Notes under the pieces: model-generated
What the model saw: the letters and a program-made list of their open reading frames with translations, nothing else
Database searches by the model: none
Told to the model about the DNA's origin: nothing
Made by a program: the position numbers and the translations under genes
Shown here: one piece after another, positions 52,450 to 62,282 of the stretch
How positions within the stretch are numbered: position 1 is the stretch's first letter
How the letters are laid out: every line of letters starts with the position of its first letter
Assembly (NCBI RefSeq): GCF_022012475.1
Contig: NZ_JAKLWS010000020.1
Coordinates: 17,057-81,056, forward strand
Origin: Rhodohalobacter sulfatireducens
Lineage (GTDB): Bacteria > Bacteroidota > Rhodothermia > Balneolales > Balneolaceae
Direction: 5' to 3'
Length of the DNA: 64,000 nt

Positions 52450-53820
52450 TCAAAAAAATCGGATGATACTGTAAATCGCAGCTAACAATATTGCAACAAC
52501 ACTCACCCAAAAAGAGATATCATAAAATTTCCCCGGTTTTAATTCCGGTTTCAATTGTCTATACCTGAAATGTATAGCTGCAAAAACTACAATCAAAAGT
52601 AAAACTGATGTAAAAAACCCGCCGATGATAATCATCAATACCGGGAGCTGAACAAAAAGAAACATCAGTGCCCATAACATTGGAAATACCCATGCAAAAA
52701 TGGCAATTGCTTTCCGCCGTTGCTCAATATCATGAAAATCAAGGAAACCAAGTTTTCCGAATGCATCTGAAAAAATACGGGTCCAGCTTGCCAGAGCGCT
52801 GAAAAGCGTTGAAAAGAGAACCACTACAGCACAAATCAAAAATATAGTTCTTGCCCCGGGGCCCAGTGTTTCTGTGTACATCCCCGATAAGGTTTCAATC
52901 ATTTGATATCCTTCCGGAATCCGGTCCTGCACATGCAGAACTGAAGCTCCCAATATGTAGAATGCGGCAGTCACCAGTGTATACACCACCATCGATAAGA
53001 CTGCATCCCAATACATCACTTTTGTCCACCCTTTGGCTCTTGCAACCCACTCTTTGGTTTGATCTGCAGGACCCGTGTAAGCTGCATACCCCTTTTCGAT
53101 ACACCAATAGTGATAGTACATGATCTCATCACCGCCAACTCCTGTAAGACCGAACGCTGCAATTGCAACCCCGACTGTTGCCGCAGGCAAATTGAACTCC
53201 AGTCCGTAGGCGATATCCTGCCAGCTGTAGGCAAAATCAGTGAATTGCAGGAAATAGACAGATAAAAAAGTGAGAATCGTAAAAAATGCGATCATCACCA
53301 GTGAAAACCGTTCTACAAAAGAATAATAGCCGCGAAAAACTAATAGTGATGCTAATATTGCAGTTATCATTGTCCAAAGCGTCACATTCACTGAGGGAAA
53401 AAAAATGTTCATGGTAATGGCCACACCACCAACAATTCCACCAACCTGCAACAGTTTAAAGAGTTGTATAAATAGCCAGGTCCAGATCGTCCAGTTGATC
53501 TCCCTGAAATTCCAGCCCGGCAATCGGTTGAAAGCGCTCATCACTGTTTCTCCATTACTGATGGCGTGCTTCCCAAACTCGAGTTGCAAGGTGACTTTAA
53601 TCAGGCAACTCAAAATAATCACCCAAAATGTTACAAAACCGGCACGCGCACCGAGTGTAGTCGTTGCAATCAGTTCGCCGGACCCAACGATAGCAGCCGA
53701 CATCACAAACCCCGGGCCTAAGTGCTTCAAAGTTTCCCAAAAAGTGGTTGGTGGATCTTTGATATCATCCCTTGTGAGCAGATAGGGATCTTTTGGGCGA
53801 TCTTTATTTACATCTTCCAT
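52450..53820 (-). CDS. Nramp-like transporter lacking the metal-binding motifs
   Basis: The 456-residue protein has about 11 membrane helices and the Nramp fold signature LGPGFVMSAAIVGSGE in helix 1 and TGVGGDEIMYYHYW in helix 6. In true Mn2+/Fe2+ Nramps helix 1 reads DPGN and helix 6 reads MPH; both are absent here. The metal site is therefore not conserved, and the usual annotation as divalent metal transporter is doubtful. Its place among glycosidase genes suggests an organic substrate such as a sugar or sugar acid. It begins 331 bases downstream of the glycosyltransferase stop on the same strand. Confidence 0.82.
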   Translation of the reverse strand: MEDVNKDRPKDPYLLTRDDIKDPPTTFWETLKHLGPGFVMSAAIVGSGELIATTTLGARAGFVTFWVIILSCLIKVTLQLEFGKHAISNGETVMSAFNRLPGWNFREINWTIWTWLFIQLFKLLQVGGIVGGVAITMNIFFPSVNVTLWTMITAILASLLVFRGYYSFVERFSLVMIAFFTILTFLSVYFLQFTDFAYSWQDIAYGLEFNLPAATVGVAIAAFGLTGVGGDEIMYYHYWCIEKGYAAYTGPADQTKEWVARAKGWTKVMYWDAVLSMVVYTLVTAAFYILGASVLHVQDRIPEGYQMIETLSGMYTETLGPGARTIFLICAVVVLFSTLFSALASWTRIFSDAFGKLGFLDFHDIEQRRKAIAIFAWVFPMLWALMFLFVQLPVLMIIIGGFFTSVLLLIVVFAAIHFRYRQLKPELKPGKFYDISFWVSVVAILLAAIYSIIRFF

Positions 53821-54151
53821 GAAAATAAAATTTAATATGGTAGAATCGTGTGGGGAAAGGTTTGAGCTGTATCAACTTAGACATCCCCTTTTGCTCACAA
53901 ATAGTAGCTTTTTTTAATCGACAAGACAAGTCATGTTCACGGTTTGAGGTTTGAGGTTCAAAGTAACCATGCTCTGATGTCGCAAATGTCTCGTTTGTGC
54001 CATCAGATAATGTAGGAGTCGACCTGGGGTACTGGTGTGATCTCGGAAAACGGATGAATTGAGAAAAACGATCTTCCCCGTATTTGCATTTATCCCGCAC
54101 AACTCAGCGAACCGTGAACCATGCATCCTGATTCCTGCATCTTCTACCCTG
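53821..54151. other. Intergenic gap upstream of the Nramp-like gene
   Basis: No gene is supported in these 331 bases. GTTCACGGTT (53935-53944) and AACCGTGAAC (54110-54119) are exact reverse complements 165 bases apart. The direct phrase GGTTTGAGGTTTGAGG occurs near 53941. Short open frames across this region have no codon-like character and overlap the start of the neighbouring gene. The promoter of the transporter gene should lie near its right-hand start. Confidence 0.45.
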
Positions 54152-55393
54152 CTACTTGTTCTTCTCCTCAATCCACCGGCTCATGAACTTTGTACTGTTC
54201 ATGGTGTGGTGCCGTAACATTGAACCGATAAAATTTTTTCTCCGGTGAGACTCCAGGTTCATCCGGATTTCCTCAATTTTAGTGAGAAGTGACTCATCGA
54301 ATTTCTTCAGATCAAACCGTTTTTTGAGAAGTTCATAACCTGCCTGTTGCGATCTCTCCCAAAATTCTTTGTTTTGATAAAGTTGAACGGCGGCGTTTGC
54401 AAACTGTTCGGGATCGTTACTGATTACACCATTCCATTTACATCCGAGTTCAATGCCTTCAGATCCAATCGAAGTGGTTACGCTTGGTGTACCGCTCAAA
54501 GCTGCATCGACCAATTTCCCTTTTAAACCGGCTCCAAATCTCAACGGTGCCAACAGAACTTTGGCTTTGCTTATGACGGAGAGAGCATCACTTGCACGGC
54601 CTTTGATGAGAAATCCATCATCCGGATTACTCAGCTGAAATACTTTTTTGGAAGGGTATGAACCGTAAGCATAGAACTTTGCTTCCGGCAGTTGCTTTTT
54701 GATCAGTGGCCAGATCTCCTCTTTTAACCAAAGAACTGCATTCCAGTTTGGCTCATGTTTGAAGTTCCCAATGGAAATAAATCCATTTCGATCGTCAAAA
54801 GTCGGAGGATCTTTCACTATCGAATTTGTTTCAAAATCCAACAGGTAGGGAAGATAAAAGAGAAGGTTTTCATCTACTTCAAAAATCTCTTTGAGAATTT
54901 TCATCTCTGCGTCTGATATAATCAGCGACAGATCACATCTCAAAATACTGGCAATCTCTCGCTTTGCAGTATCCTCAAGAAGCAGGTTCCCTACATGAAA
55001 TTCTTCTTCGTTATTGTATGCATTTTGTCGAGCAATTCTTAGACTGTGAAGATCAATGGTATCAAGGATACGAATCGTTTCCGGGCAGTTCTCTGCAACC
55101 CGCCAGCCGAACTGTTCTTCAATCATAAACCGATCAAACAAAACCATATTTGGTTTTAAATCTCTTATGAACTCATCGAATGATGAATCATTAATTTTGA
55201 TCGGTTGTTCGGTAACACCTATTCCATCCAGATCGAAAGAATATTCACTGTTGGAAGCGGAACTTGAAAATGTAATCTGCCAACCGGCATCCAGAAAAAG
55301 CTGAATTAGCTGCACCATTCGACTGCCCGCAGCTGAAGATTTTGGCTCCGGCCACACTTTCCCGATGATGAGTAGAGTTGGGCTATTTGGCAT
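54152..55393 (-). CDS. Glycosyltransferase, GT4-like (GT-B fold)
   Basis: The 413-residue protein has no signal peptide. The N-terminal Rossmann half starts LLIIGKVWPEPKSSAAGSR, a common GT4 opening. The C-terminal half has GNFKHEPNWNAVLWL, then VLLAPLRFGAGLKGKLVDA and GTPSVTTSIGSEGIE, which contain the nucleotide-sugar binding Glu pattern. It would transfer a sugar to a cell-surface glycan in the cytoplasm. It is the only biosynthetic enzyme in the glycan block, and nothing indicates its acceptor. REP-like repeats lie just upstream. Confidence 0.82.
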   Translation of the reverse strand: MPNSPTLLIIGKVWPEPKSSAAGSRMVQLIQLFLDAGWQITFSSSASNSEYSFDLDGIGVTEQPIKINDSSFDEFIRDLKPNMVLFDRFMIEEQFGWRVAENCPETIRILDTIDLHSLRIARQNAYNNEEEFHVGNLLLEDTAKREIASILRCDLSLIISDAEMKILKEIFEVDENLLFYLPYLLDFETNSIVKDPPTFDDRNGFISIGNFKHEPNWNAVLWLKEEIWPLIKKQLPEAKFYAYGSYPSKKVFQLSNPDDGFLIKGRASDALSVISKAKVLLAPLRFGAGLKGKLVDAALSGTPSVTTSIGSEGIELGCKWNGVISNDPEQFANAAVQLYQNKEFWERSQQAGYELLKKRFDLKKFDESLLTKIEEIRMNLESHRRKNFIGSMLRHHTMNSTKFMSRWIEEKNK

Positions 55394-55534
55394 GATTTAA
55401 TTTTTCAGTGGTTTGTCAATTCGGTGGAATGTACAACAGATAGCTTGTCCATTCCCTGAAAAAACCACTTCAATATGGTGATTACGGCAACCAATATCTC
55501 GTCTTTCAAAGAGTAAAATTTTTTAAGATTTTAA

Positions 55535-55695
55535 GTGCCGGACAGGCTGTCCGACGTACGTACAACGGGCAGCTTGCCCGTTACCCAAAATATATACATA
55601 CACTTCGTATGGTGTTCAGGGCACAAGATATCATTTCACTCTGAGGACAAAAGTTTTTATAGATTCAGTGGTGCCGGACAGGCTGTCCGGCGTAC
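55535..55695. repeat. Direct copies of a REP-like hairpin
   Basis: The phrase GTGCCGGACAGGCTGTCC followed by GACGTAC (55535-55559) or GGCGTAC (55671-55695) occurs twice with one mismatch in 25 bases. Each copy folds as GCCGGACAG/CTGTCCGGC or nearly so. A related hairpin AACGGGC/GCCCGTT (55564-55582) lies between them. The cluster fills the gap between the beta-propeller gene and the glycosyltransferase and has no gene in it. Confidence 0.75.
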
Positions 55696-55698
55696 AAA

Positions 55699-57234
55699 TT
55701 AATAGAATCTCCCGGTGTTGCTTACAAACGCAATTTTCTTACTATCCGGCGACCAACTTGGGACGTTGATGGTTCCCTGTCCACCATATAAATACGCTAT
55801 TATTTCTGGTTCTCCCCCATCAACCGGCATCATGCGGAGCGTTACATTTTTGTAGAATGGATGATCTCCCGATGCCACATCCGTACCGTAACTGATGAAA
55901 ACCATCTTCTCACCATCGGGCGAAATATGTGGAAACCAATCGTTGAAATTTTCATCGAAAGTGAGTTGAGTCTGGTTGCTTCCATCAGCATCCATTCGCC
56001 AAATCTGCATCGTACCGGTGCGGTTTGAGTTAAAATAGATATACTCTCCATCGGGCGAGTATTCCGATCCATCATCCAAATGCGGTGTATCGGTAAGTTG
56101 TGTTTCCTCCATCGTATTCACGTCGGATGCGTAAATATCGTACTGACCATTCCTGTTACCCGTAAAAATCACAGTTTGATTATCGGGTGATATTCCATGC
56201 AGGTACGATGCCCCGACTCCGGATTGAGTCACCTGTTTTGGATTGTCGCTGCCTTCAACCGGGAGTGTATAAATTGTGGAGTTACCGTTGTCAGCCTCGT
56301 TATGATGACTGATCGCGAGCATCGTTCCATCAAAAGACAGTACGTGATCATTGTTATTATTCGTTGCAAAACCTGTGTTCAGATGTGTGATTTTTCCATC
56401 ATCAAGCCAGTAATTATACAGGTATCCATTAGAATTAAAGATCAATCTCTCGTCGTCTACCGTCCAATTAGGAGCCTGTATGGACCGTTCAGAAGTATGC
56501 AAAACTTTTTGAGTACCCGCCTCTATATCCAATACTTCAAGCCGACTCCCTAAATATTGTTGATACTGAACTAAGTCGGACGGAGCCGGTTTGGTAATTC
56601 TTACATTTTTAAAGACCGCCGTTTCCACCACATCTTCGTTGTGGGCACTAACATAAATTCCTGCAAATACCTGATTATTCAACTCAACATCCGCAACCTC
56701 AACAGTTGTAAATGGCTCGCCCTTCTTAGTTGTTTTCATGATATAAGTCCCGTCAACCCGAGACAACTCAACAATATTCGGTAAACTATCAGAAGAAGTG
56801 CTCTCCAACGTTTCGGCCCCTTCCGACTGCCGGTATTGAAGGGAGGTTAGTCCGTCTCCATGAACTGCCGCGTTGACCATCGCAGAATTCGCAGTCAATG
56901 TATTCCGTACTGTCCATCCAATTTTTCGATGCGGATCAACACCATCACCCAAAAATTTAATCTCGGCCCGAAGAATAAAATCTCCCTGGACGGTGGTCCA
57001 AAGGTATCGGAATTCATCATTATCAGACCACATGTTCTCACCGGAACCTGTTAAAGTATACTCACCGGTTTGAGCGTTGTAGGATGCGTTCCCTTCATGT
57101 TTTACATCCCCAATATCGAGGGTATTATCAAAGATTCCCAGATTTTGATTGTTTTGAGCGGTCATGGATAGAGCAAAACCAATAATCAAACTGATTAAAA
57201 CGGGGAATGTGTAGCGAAAAATTAGTGCAGACAT
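55699..57234 (-). CDS. Secreted protein: lectin-like N domain plus TolB-type beta-propeller
   Basis: The 511-residue protein has a signal peptide (ending SMTAQ). Residues about 30-215 resemble a concanavalin/DUF1349-like sandwich (DEFRYLWTTVQGDFILRAEI, then FKNVRITKP at the end). Residues about 235-510 carry WD40/PD40-like blades with SPDGEYIYFNSNRTGTMQIW, ISPDGEKMVFIS and SWSPDSKKIAFVSN, as in TolB. It is exported and probably binds a ligand or glycan; no catalytic residues are recognised. It lies 69 bases downstream of the GH67 gene on the same strand and may share its transcript. Confidence 0.82.
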   Translation of the reverse strand: MSALIFRYTFPVLISLIIGFALSMTAQNNQNLGIFDNTLDIGDVKHEGNASYNAQTGEYTLTGSGENMWSDNDEFRYLWTTVQGDFILRAEIKFLGDGVDPHRKIGWTVRNTLTANSAMVNAAVHGDGLTSLQYRQSEGAETLESTSSDSLPNIVELSRVDGTYIMKTTKKGEPFTTVEVADVELNNQVFAGIYVSAHNEDVVETAVFKNVRITKPAPSDLVQYQQYLGSRLEVLDIEAGTQKVLHTSERSIQAPNWTVDDERLIFNSNGYLYNYWLDDGKITHLNTGFATNNNNDHVLSFDGTMLAISHHNEADNGNSTIYTLPVEGSDNPKQVTQSGVGASYLHGISPDNQTVIFTGNRNGQYDIYASDVNTMEETQLTDTPHLDDGSEYSPDGEYIYFNSNRTGTMQIWRMDADGSNQTQLTFDENFNDWFPHISPDGEKMVFISYGTDVASGDHPFYKNVTLRMMPVDGGEPEIIAYLYGGQGTINVPSWSPDSKKIAFVSNTGRFY

Positions 57235-57303
57235 AGATATTTTGATTTATCAATTTTTGATAGGTAGCTGTCTATGAAAGTTGAACATTTTTAGACTTTA
57301 AAA

Positions 57304-59493
57304 CTAATCATACCTGGGCGACGGAATGTAGATGGTATTCTCAAGTGATTTGTAATATTCCAGATCGTGTTCAGGTTTTTCAAATTGATCGGGAATTGGC
57401 CTCTCAGAAAACGTTTGAAAGTAAAGCACACAGGAATCTCTCCATCGAACAGCATCTTTCTCCTGGATTTCGAGTAACGCCTTCACACGTTCAAATCGCT
57501 GCTGATCGATCAGTCCTTCAATTGAATTCCACTGATCCTGCATCCGTCGAACTTGTTCAACCCCTTTATAATAGTTGTGAACTAACTCCTCCCAGAGAGT
57601 TCGACCGGAGTCCATTTCATAATCCCAATCTACATGGTGGAACCACAGTAAATAATCCTCGGGGGTTGTTTCAATATTTCTAAATTTACTTTCCAACGGT
57701 TCATGGTACTGTTCGATAGCATTTGAGCCGGTTTCAGTCCGATCAAAGCCAATTCCTTCTTCATCTGCTTTATGATAATAGACAGCTGTCCAATCAGAAC
57801 GCGGAAGGTCTGATGTCCACGGCGCCGGACCGTAATGGTGTCCCTGCGCATACAGATGTGTTAAACCCAATGGCGACCGATAGTTCACGCCGGCTTCGCG
57901 TGATTCCATCATCACATCTCCAATCGGATCTATGAATTGTTCGTTATTCGTGAACGTCATTTTCATCCATTCATCTGCAATCTCATCTGCTGAAAGTGTA
58001 TAATCCCAGGCCAAACGACCATACGCGTACCAATTGGACTGAACGAACGGGTGTCCCGTCCAATTTCTGTAATTCCCAATATTCAAAACCCCGGCCATAC
58101 CGGTATGTTTATAATCAAACACTTCCCCTGAAATCACATCTCCCACCGTTGATCCTTCTCCCTTTGCATAGGTATCTGCATCAAGTGCCTCCTCAAAAAG
58201 AGTTCCCTGGTACGCTAAGTGATAGGAAAAACCGAAATATTCCTGTGTGATCTGAAGTTCAAGCATAGTGTTTGTTTCTTCCATCGCGCCAAAAAGTGGA
58301 GAGAAAGGCTCACGAGGCTGGAAGTCGATCGGGCCGTTTTTTACCTGGAGGATTACGTTGTCTTTAAAATCCCCATCCAGGGGTACAAACTCATCATAGG
58401 CTTCACGAAACCTATCCTCCTGTTCCGGACTGTAGACAAAAGCTCTCCAGATAACCACCCCTCCATGAGATTCAACCGCTTCCGCCAACACGTTCGCACC
58501 TTCAGCGTGATTTCGGTCATACGCAAACGGACCCGGTTGGCCTTCGGAATCCGCCTTCACCAAAAATCCACCAAAATCAGGAATCATCTCATAAATCTGA
58601 TCGGCTTTATCTGCCCACCACTTTCGAACTTCGGGATCAAGCGGATCGGCCGTATCCAATCCCCCAACTGAGATGGGTGCCTGGTAATTGATAGAGATAA
58701 ACACCTGTATTCCATAAGGCCGAAACATATCCGCCAGAACTACCAGCTTCTCTAAAAATTGATCGGTCAACATTCGCGGATCGGCATTCACATTATTTAC
58801 AGCCGTCGCATTGATCCCGATGGAAGCGTTCAACCTGGCATAATCGGTGTACCTTGGATCTTTATATTCAGGAAGCGTTCCCCAATCCCAAATGGAAAGC
58901 CCGGCATATCCCCGTTCCACTAAACGGCTCAAATTATCCCAATGATTCACCATTCGATACTCCACTTTTGGCGCACTGTGAATTGAGATATCTGAAATAT
59001 CCTCGTAGGTCTGAAGCTGCCTCATTAAATCAAAAACACCGTATAGAAGTCCAATGTTGCTATTTGCAGCAATAACTATTGTCTCATATCCATCTATACC
59101 TGCATTTTCAATCACATATCCCTCATCCCCGACTGTTTCTAATTTATTCGCAAAATCTAAACCGGCAATCTCTTCGGAAGTTTCCGGTGTACCGATCACC
59201 AGTGTCCCATTTACCTGTATATTATTATGAAATGGAACCTCCATATCTAAAAGCCCGGTTATTGCTTGCTTCAGTTCAACCTCAATGGCCCGGGTTGTTT
59301 CAGAATTGCCTCTCAAAACAACCGCTCTTACCAATTCCTTGTATTCATATAAGAGCTCATCATCCTCCACATTTTCGTATCTGAGCCATGCCCTGTAGCC
59401 ATCTTCGCTGGTATTTTGAGCCGTTAAATAAACGGGGTGGATAAGGAGCAAAAGAAGTAAAAATATGGATAAAGATAAGCCGGATAATCTCAT
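57304..59493 (-). CDS. Alpha-glucuronidase, GH67
   Basis: The 729-residue protein has a signal peptide (about 1-25, ending LTAQ). It has the N-terminal GH67 beta domain, the barrel opening [20 protein letters not shown], the acid residue in [10 protein letters not shown], and the paired carboxylates in [10 protein letters not shown] and [12 protein letters not shown] helical C-terminal domain follows. The family cleaves alpha-1,2-linked (methyl)glucuronic acid from the ends of xylo-oligosaccharides. Being exported here it would act before uptake. With GH78 and GH29 it points to glycans carrying glucuronic acid, rhamnose and fucose. Confidence 0.94.
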   Translation of the reverse strand: MRLSGLSLSIFLLLLLLIHPVYLTAQNTSEDGYRAWLRYENVEDDELLYEYKELVRAVVLRGNSETTRAIEVELKQAITGLLDMEVPFHNNIQVNGTLVIGTPETSEEIAGLDFANKLETVGDEGYVIENAGIDGYETIVIAANSNIGLLYGVFDLMRQLQTYEDISDISIHSAPKVEYRMVNHWDNLSRLVERGYAGLSIWDWGTLPEYKDPRYTDYARLNASIGINATAVNNVNADPRMLTDQFLEKLVVLADMFRPYGIQVFISINYQAPISVGGLDTADPLDPEVRKWWADKADQIYEMIPDFGGFLVKADSEGQPGPFAYDRNHAEGANVLAEAVESHGGVVIWRAFVYSPEQEDRFREAYDEFVPLDGDFKDNVILQVKNGPIDFQPREPFSPLFGAMEETNTMLELQITQEYFGFSYHLAYQGTLFEEALDADTYAKGEGSTVGDVISGEVFDYKHTGMAGVLNIGNYRNWTGHPFVQSNWYAYGRLAWDYTLSADEIADEWMKMTFTNNEQFIDPIGDVMMESREAGVNYRSPLGLTHLYAQGHHYGPAPWTSDLPRSDWTAVYYHKADEEGIGFDRTETGSNAIEQYHEPLESKFRNIETTPEDYLLWFHHVDWDYEMDSGRTLWEELVHNYYKGVEQVRRMQDQWNSIEGLIDQQRFERVKALLEIQEKDAVRWRDSCVLYFQTFSERPIPDQFEKPEHDLEYYKSLENTIYIPSPRYD

Positions 59494-59546
59494 GTTCGGA
59501 AAAGGTTGAATTTCATTTTAGCATTTTATCATATCTCAATCAGTTT

Positions 59547-59582
59547 ATAAAAAAAAAAAGCCTGATTCTTCAACCAGGCTTT
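59547..59582 (-). terminator. Rho-independent terminator of the outer-membrane barrel gene
   Basis: On the minus strand AAAGCCTG and CAGGCTTT pair (8 bp, 10-base loop, 59557-59582), followed by a run of about ten T. It starts 25 bases after the stop of the gene at 59607. It isolates that gene from GH67. Confidence 0.88.
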
Positions 59583-59606
59583 AATTCTTATAGAAAGTCT
59601 TTCTGA

Positions 59607-60107
59607 TTAATTGGAAATATTAACCCGTATGCCGGCCCCGATTACCACTTGCCCGTCATCATTAGGAATATCTCGTCCAATAATGTACTTAACCTCACCA
59701 AACGCACGTCCAACACCGATGTTTACTTCAGCACCTCCACCGGCATTTAGACCTGTGTATGTTTCTGATTCTGAGATATCTCCCACAGAAACTTTGGCAT
59801 AAAGTACGTTCAAGCCCGTAAGTCCATACAGGCTTACTGCTTCTGAGTCAACTAACATTAAGTGTACATTCGCATTTCCATCGATTTGTGTGAGGTTGTC
59901 TTCAGGTTTTGAGTAACCTACATCCCCGCCAATTCTCAGTGGTAAGCTTGGCAATTTGTAATAAGCATTCACCTGAAAATTAAAATCTTCAGATTTACTC
60001 CCATAGCCTACACCGCCTCCCACTGAAATAGACTGGGCTTTAACGGAAATTGTACTTATTAAAAACAATCCCAATGATAATAGTAATGTGTATTTAAGTT
60101 TTCTCAT
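59607..60107 (-). CDS. Small outer-membrane beta-barrel protein
   Basis: The 166-residue protein has a signal peptide (about 1-24, ending VKAQ). The mature part alternates hydrophobic and polar residues with many Gly and aromatic residues, in strands such as ISVGGGVGYGS, FNFQVNAYYKL and LPLRIGGDVGYSK. It ends VVIGAGIRVNISN, an eight-strand OmpA/OmpW-like pattern. It has its own terminator and probably its own promoter in the 211-base gap to the divergent gene. Function is structural or porin-like; no specific ligand can be named. Confidence 0.8.
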   Translation of the reverse strand: MRKLKYTLLLSLGLFLISTISVKAQSISVGGGVGYGSKSEDFNFQVNAYYKLPSLPLRIGGDVGYSKPEDNLTQIDGNANVHLMLVDSEAVSLYGLTGLNVLYAKVSVGDISESETYTGLNAGGGAEVNIGVGRAFGEVKYIIGRDIPNDDGQVVIGAGIRVNISN

Positions 60108-60318
60108 TTTTGTGCTCTTAGAAAATTAGTTTTTATATGACTTGAGAAATATGAAGATCAATTTTAAAATTTCAAAAAATATCTGGGGGATACTTTTTCA
60201 TATGATTGACAGTTCCAAAAAATCTTAATTTTTTAAAAAATCTTACACAGTTATGATTGCTTTCAGATCTGTTTTTTAGTATCAATAGAGAAACAATTAA
60301 AAAACCTGAGATGCTGTT

Positions 60319-61161
60319 ATGATGAATGCCCCTATAAAAATTATTGCAATCGCTTTTTTCGCTCTTTTTTTAGTAGTTCAACCCCCTGCTGAAAATAACA
60401 ATAATTTAGTTCTACTCTCAAAATCAGAAACTGCAGAGAACACTATCACCTCTAAAAATATCCAGGAATATCCTGAAAGATTAGTTTCTCTGATTGAATA
60501 TTTCGATTCCAAAGATCTTGATTTAGAGTCGCTTTTGGATGAGCCCGAATTCGAGATTTATGATGGAATTGGAGATCGTTTTCGAAAATCAGCTGAGCGT
60601 AAAATTGGAAGTCTTGAAGACTATTTGCGCGTGCTCGGTTATGAGAATAAGAAAGGAAGAATTGGTGATTTCATGGATACCTACTCAGCCGCTCTGCAAC
60701 AGGCTGAACAAACCTATGACATCCCAAAGTATGTGATTGCAGCTATTATCGGCATAGAATCTGATTTTGGACAAAATATCGGAAGCTTCAATCCTCTCAA
60801 TGTGTACGTCTCAATGTATACTGAAGATTATCGTGCAGATTTTGCGAAAGCACAGTTAGAAGAACTGTTGCTTTTTACCAATCGAAACAATATCGATGTG
60901 TTTGAGCTGAAATCCAGCTATGCCGGTGCAATGTCATACGGTCAGTTTATTCCATACTCTATCAACAGGTGGTTTGTTGGAGATGACATTTTTGACATGG
61001 AGAACAACATCCAGTCGATAGGAAATTACCTGGCTCACTTTCACGATGTAACTGGATCGCTTGAAGGTGCAGTTTTCCGATACAATCCAAGCAGTTTATA
61101 CAGGGATGCGGTTCTGACTTTAGCAGATGCTGCAGAACAATCTTACAGCATATCGGAATAA
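60319..61161 (+). CDS. MltB-like lytic murein transglycosylase
   Basis: The 280-residue protein has a hydrophobic N-terminal signal (about 6-22). The SLT_2/MltB domain spans about 105-275 with the catalytic Glu147 in IIGIESDFGQN. It continues with SYAGAMSYGQFIPYSINRWF and a terminal FRYNPSSLYRDAVL, corresponding to the family's NPS.Y motif. It cleaves peptidoglycan glycan strands to 1,6-anhydro products. No lipobox is visible, so it is soluble or signal-anchored in the periplasm. Its stop is 19 bases from the convergent fni stop. Confidence 0.88.
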   Translation: MMNAPIKIIAIAFFALFLVVQPPAENNNNLVLLSKSETAENTITSKNIQEYPERLVSLIEYFDSKDLDLESLLDEPEFEIYDGIGDRFRKSAERKIGSLEDYLRVLGYENKKGRIGDFMDTYSAALQQAEQTYDIPKYVIAAIIGIESDFGQNIGSFNPLNVYVSMYTEDYRADFAKAQLEELLLFTNRNNIDVFELKSSYAGAMSYGQFIPYSINRWFVGDDIFDMENNIQSIGNYLAHFHDVTGSLEGAVFRYNPSSLYRDAVLTLADAAEQSYSISE

Positions 61162-61180
61162 CTTTCCGGGAACCTTTCAA

Positions 61181-62200
61181 TTATTTCCGGTACAGATGGT
61201 TTGAATTCAAATCATCAAAGGATGAGCAACCAAGAAGTGTCAGGATGTATCTGGCTTGTTTTTGCCAAATTCCGAACAGGTCATCCAGCTTCTTGTATCC
61301 TCCATCCATGATTGCTTTAATTACGGGTTGAGCGGTCGCAGTAAAATCGGCTCCGAGTGCTATTGCTTTCACAATATCGAATGAGCTTCTGATACCTCCT
61401 GATGCAATAAGTTCAAATGTCTTTTTACTTTTCAGAGGTATGATCTGATTAATGCAGTCAACAGTTGGGATGCCCCATTCATCAAACTCATGGAGTGGAT
61501 CTGTTTGATTGGATCGAAGGTTCTCTACTTTTGACCAGCTTGTTCCCCCGGCTCCCGCCACATCAATCACTGTAACACCAATACCTAAAAGTCTTTCTGC
61601 AACAGATTTGGATATCCCTGCTCCCGTCTCTTTCACAATTATAGGGCATTCTACTTTATTCGCGAGATTTTCAATTCCTTTCTCAACTCCTTTAAAGTTT
61701 CGGTCTCCCTCCTGCTGTACTAATTCCTGCAGTGGGTTGAGATGTACAATCACGGCATTAGCATCAATACTCTCAATCATGCGGCGAATTTTTTCATCCG
61801 AAAGACCATCGATCAACTGTGCTCCGCCTATATTTGCTGCGATGAAAGCGGTGGGTGCATAGGATCTCACAACTGAAAAGGATTCCTCCTCGGCGGGATC
61901 CTCCAGCATCACACGCTGACTACCCACACCAAAAGGCAGATTATTATTTTCACAGAATTCAGCAATAATTGTATTGACCGCCCCTGCTTCGGAATACCCC
62001 CCGGTCATAGAGGATATAAACAATGGAAATGAGAAATCCCTCTCAAAAAGCGAAGCTGAAAGACGTACTTCAGTACTATTAATTTCGGGTAGTGCATTGT
62101 GGACAAAATCAAGCTCATCAAACCCGGTAGTTTTTTGGTAGTTCACATCTCTGTTGATACTTAATTCAACATGTTCCTTCTTTCTTTTTTGAATGGACAT
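61181..62200 (-). CDS. fni: Type 2 isopentenyl-diphosphate delta-isomerase (FMN-dependent)
   Basis: ATG 62200 is chosen because the upstream in-frame extension reaches across the divergent start at 62283 and homologues begin with a short RKKEHVELS segment as here. The 339-residue TIM barrel has FISSMTGGYSEAGAVN, FGVGSQRVMLEDP, IVKETGAGISKSVAERL and ASGGIRSSFDIVKAIALGAD, which are FMN- and substrate-binding blocks. It interconverts IPP and DMAPP for isoprenoid synthesis. It is a housekeeping enzyme with no pathway partners in the window. Confidence 0.93.
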   Translation of the reverse strand: MSIQKRKKEHVELSINRDVNYQKTTGFDELDFVHNALPEINSTEVRLSASLFERDFSFPLFISSMTGGYSEAGAVNTIIAEFCENNNLPFGVGSQRVMLEDPAEEESFSVVRSYAPTAFIAANIGGAQLIDGLSDEKIRRMIESIDANAVIVHLNPLQELVQQEGDRNFKGVEKGIENLANKVECPIIVKETGAGISKSVAERLLGIGVTVIDVAGAGGTSWSKVENLRSNQTDPLHEFDEWGIPTVDCINQIIPLKSKKTFELIASGGIRSSFDIVKAIALGADFTATAQPVIKAIMDGGYKKLDDLFGIWQKQARYILTLLGCSSFDDLNSNHLYRK

Positions 62201-62282
62201 AATTTTGAAAGCAAGTTTCTTATTTTGGGTAGTCAATTCATTCGCATATGTACAAATTATTTGATCAATATATTCATTCCCT

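Noticed and set aside
52328..52510. 60-residue Cys-rich minus-strand frame (CMKCCRKGMPFRELCDGF).
   Set aside because: It starts inside the end of the Nramp-like gene and has no separate start signal. It may be a decayed fragment of a metal-binding protein, but that cannot be supported.
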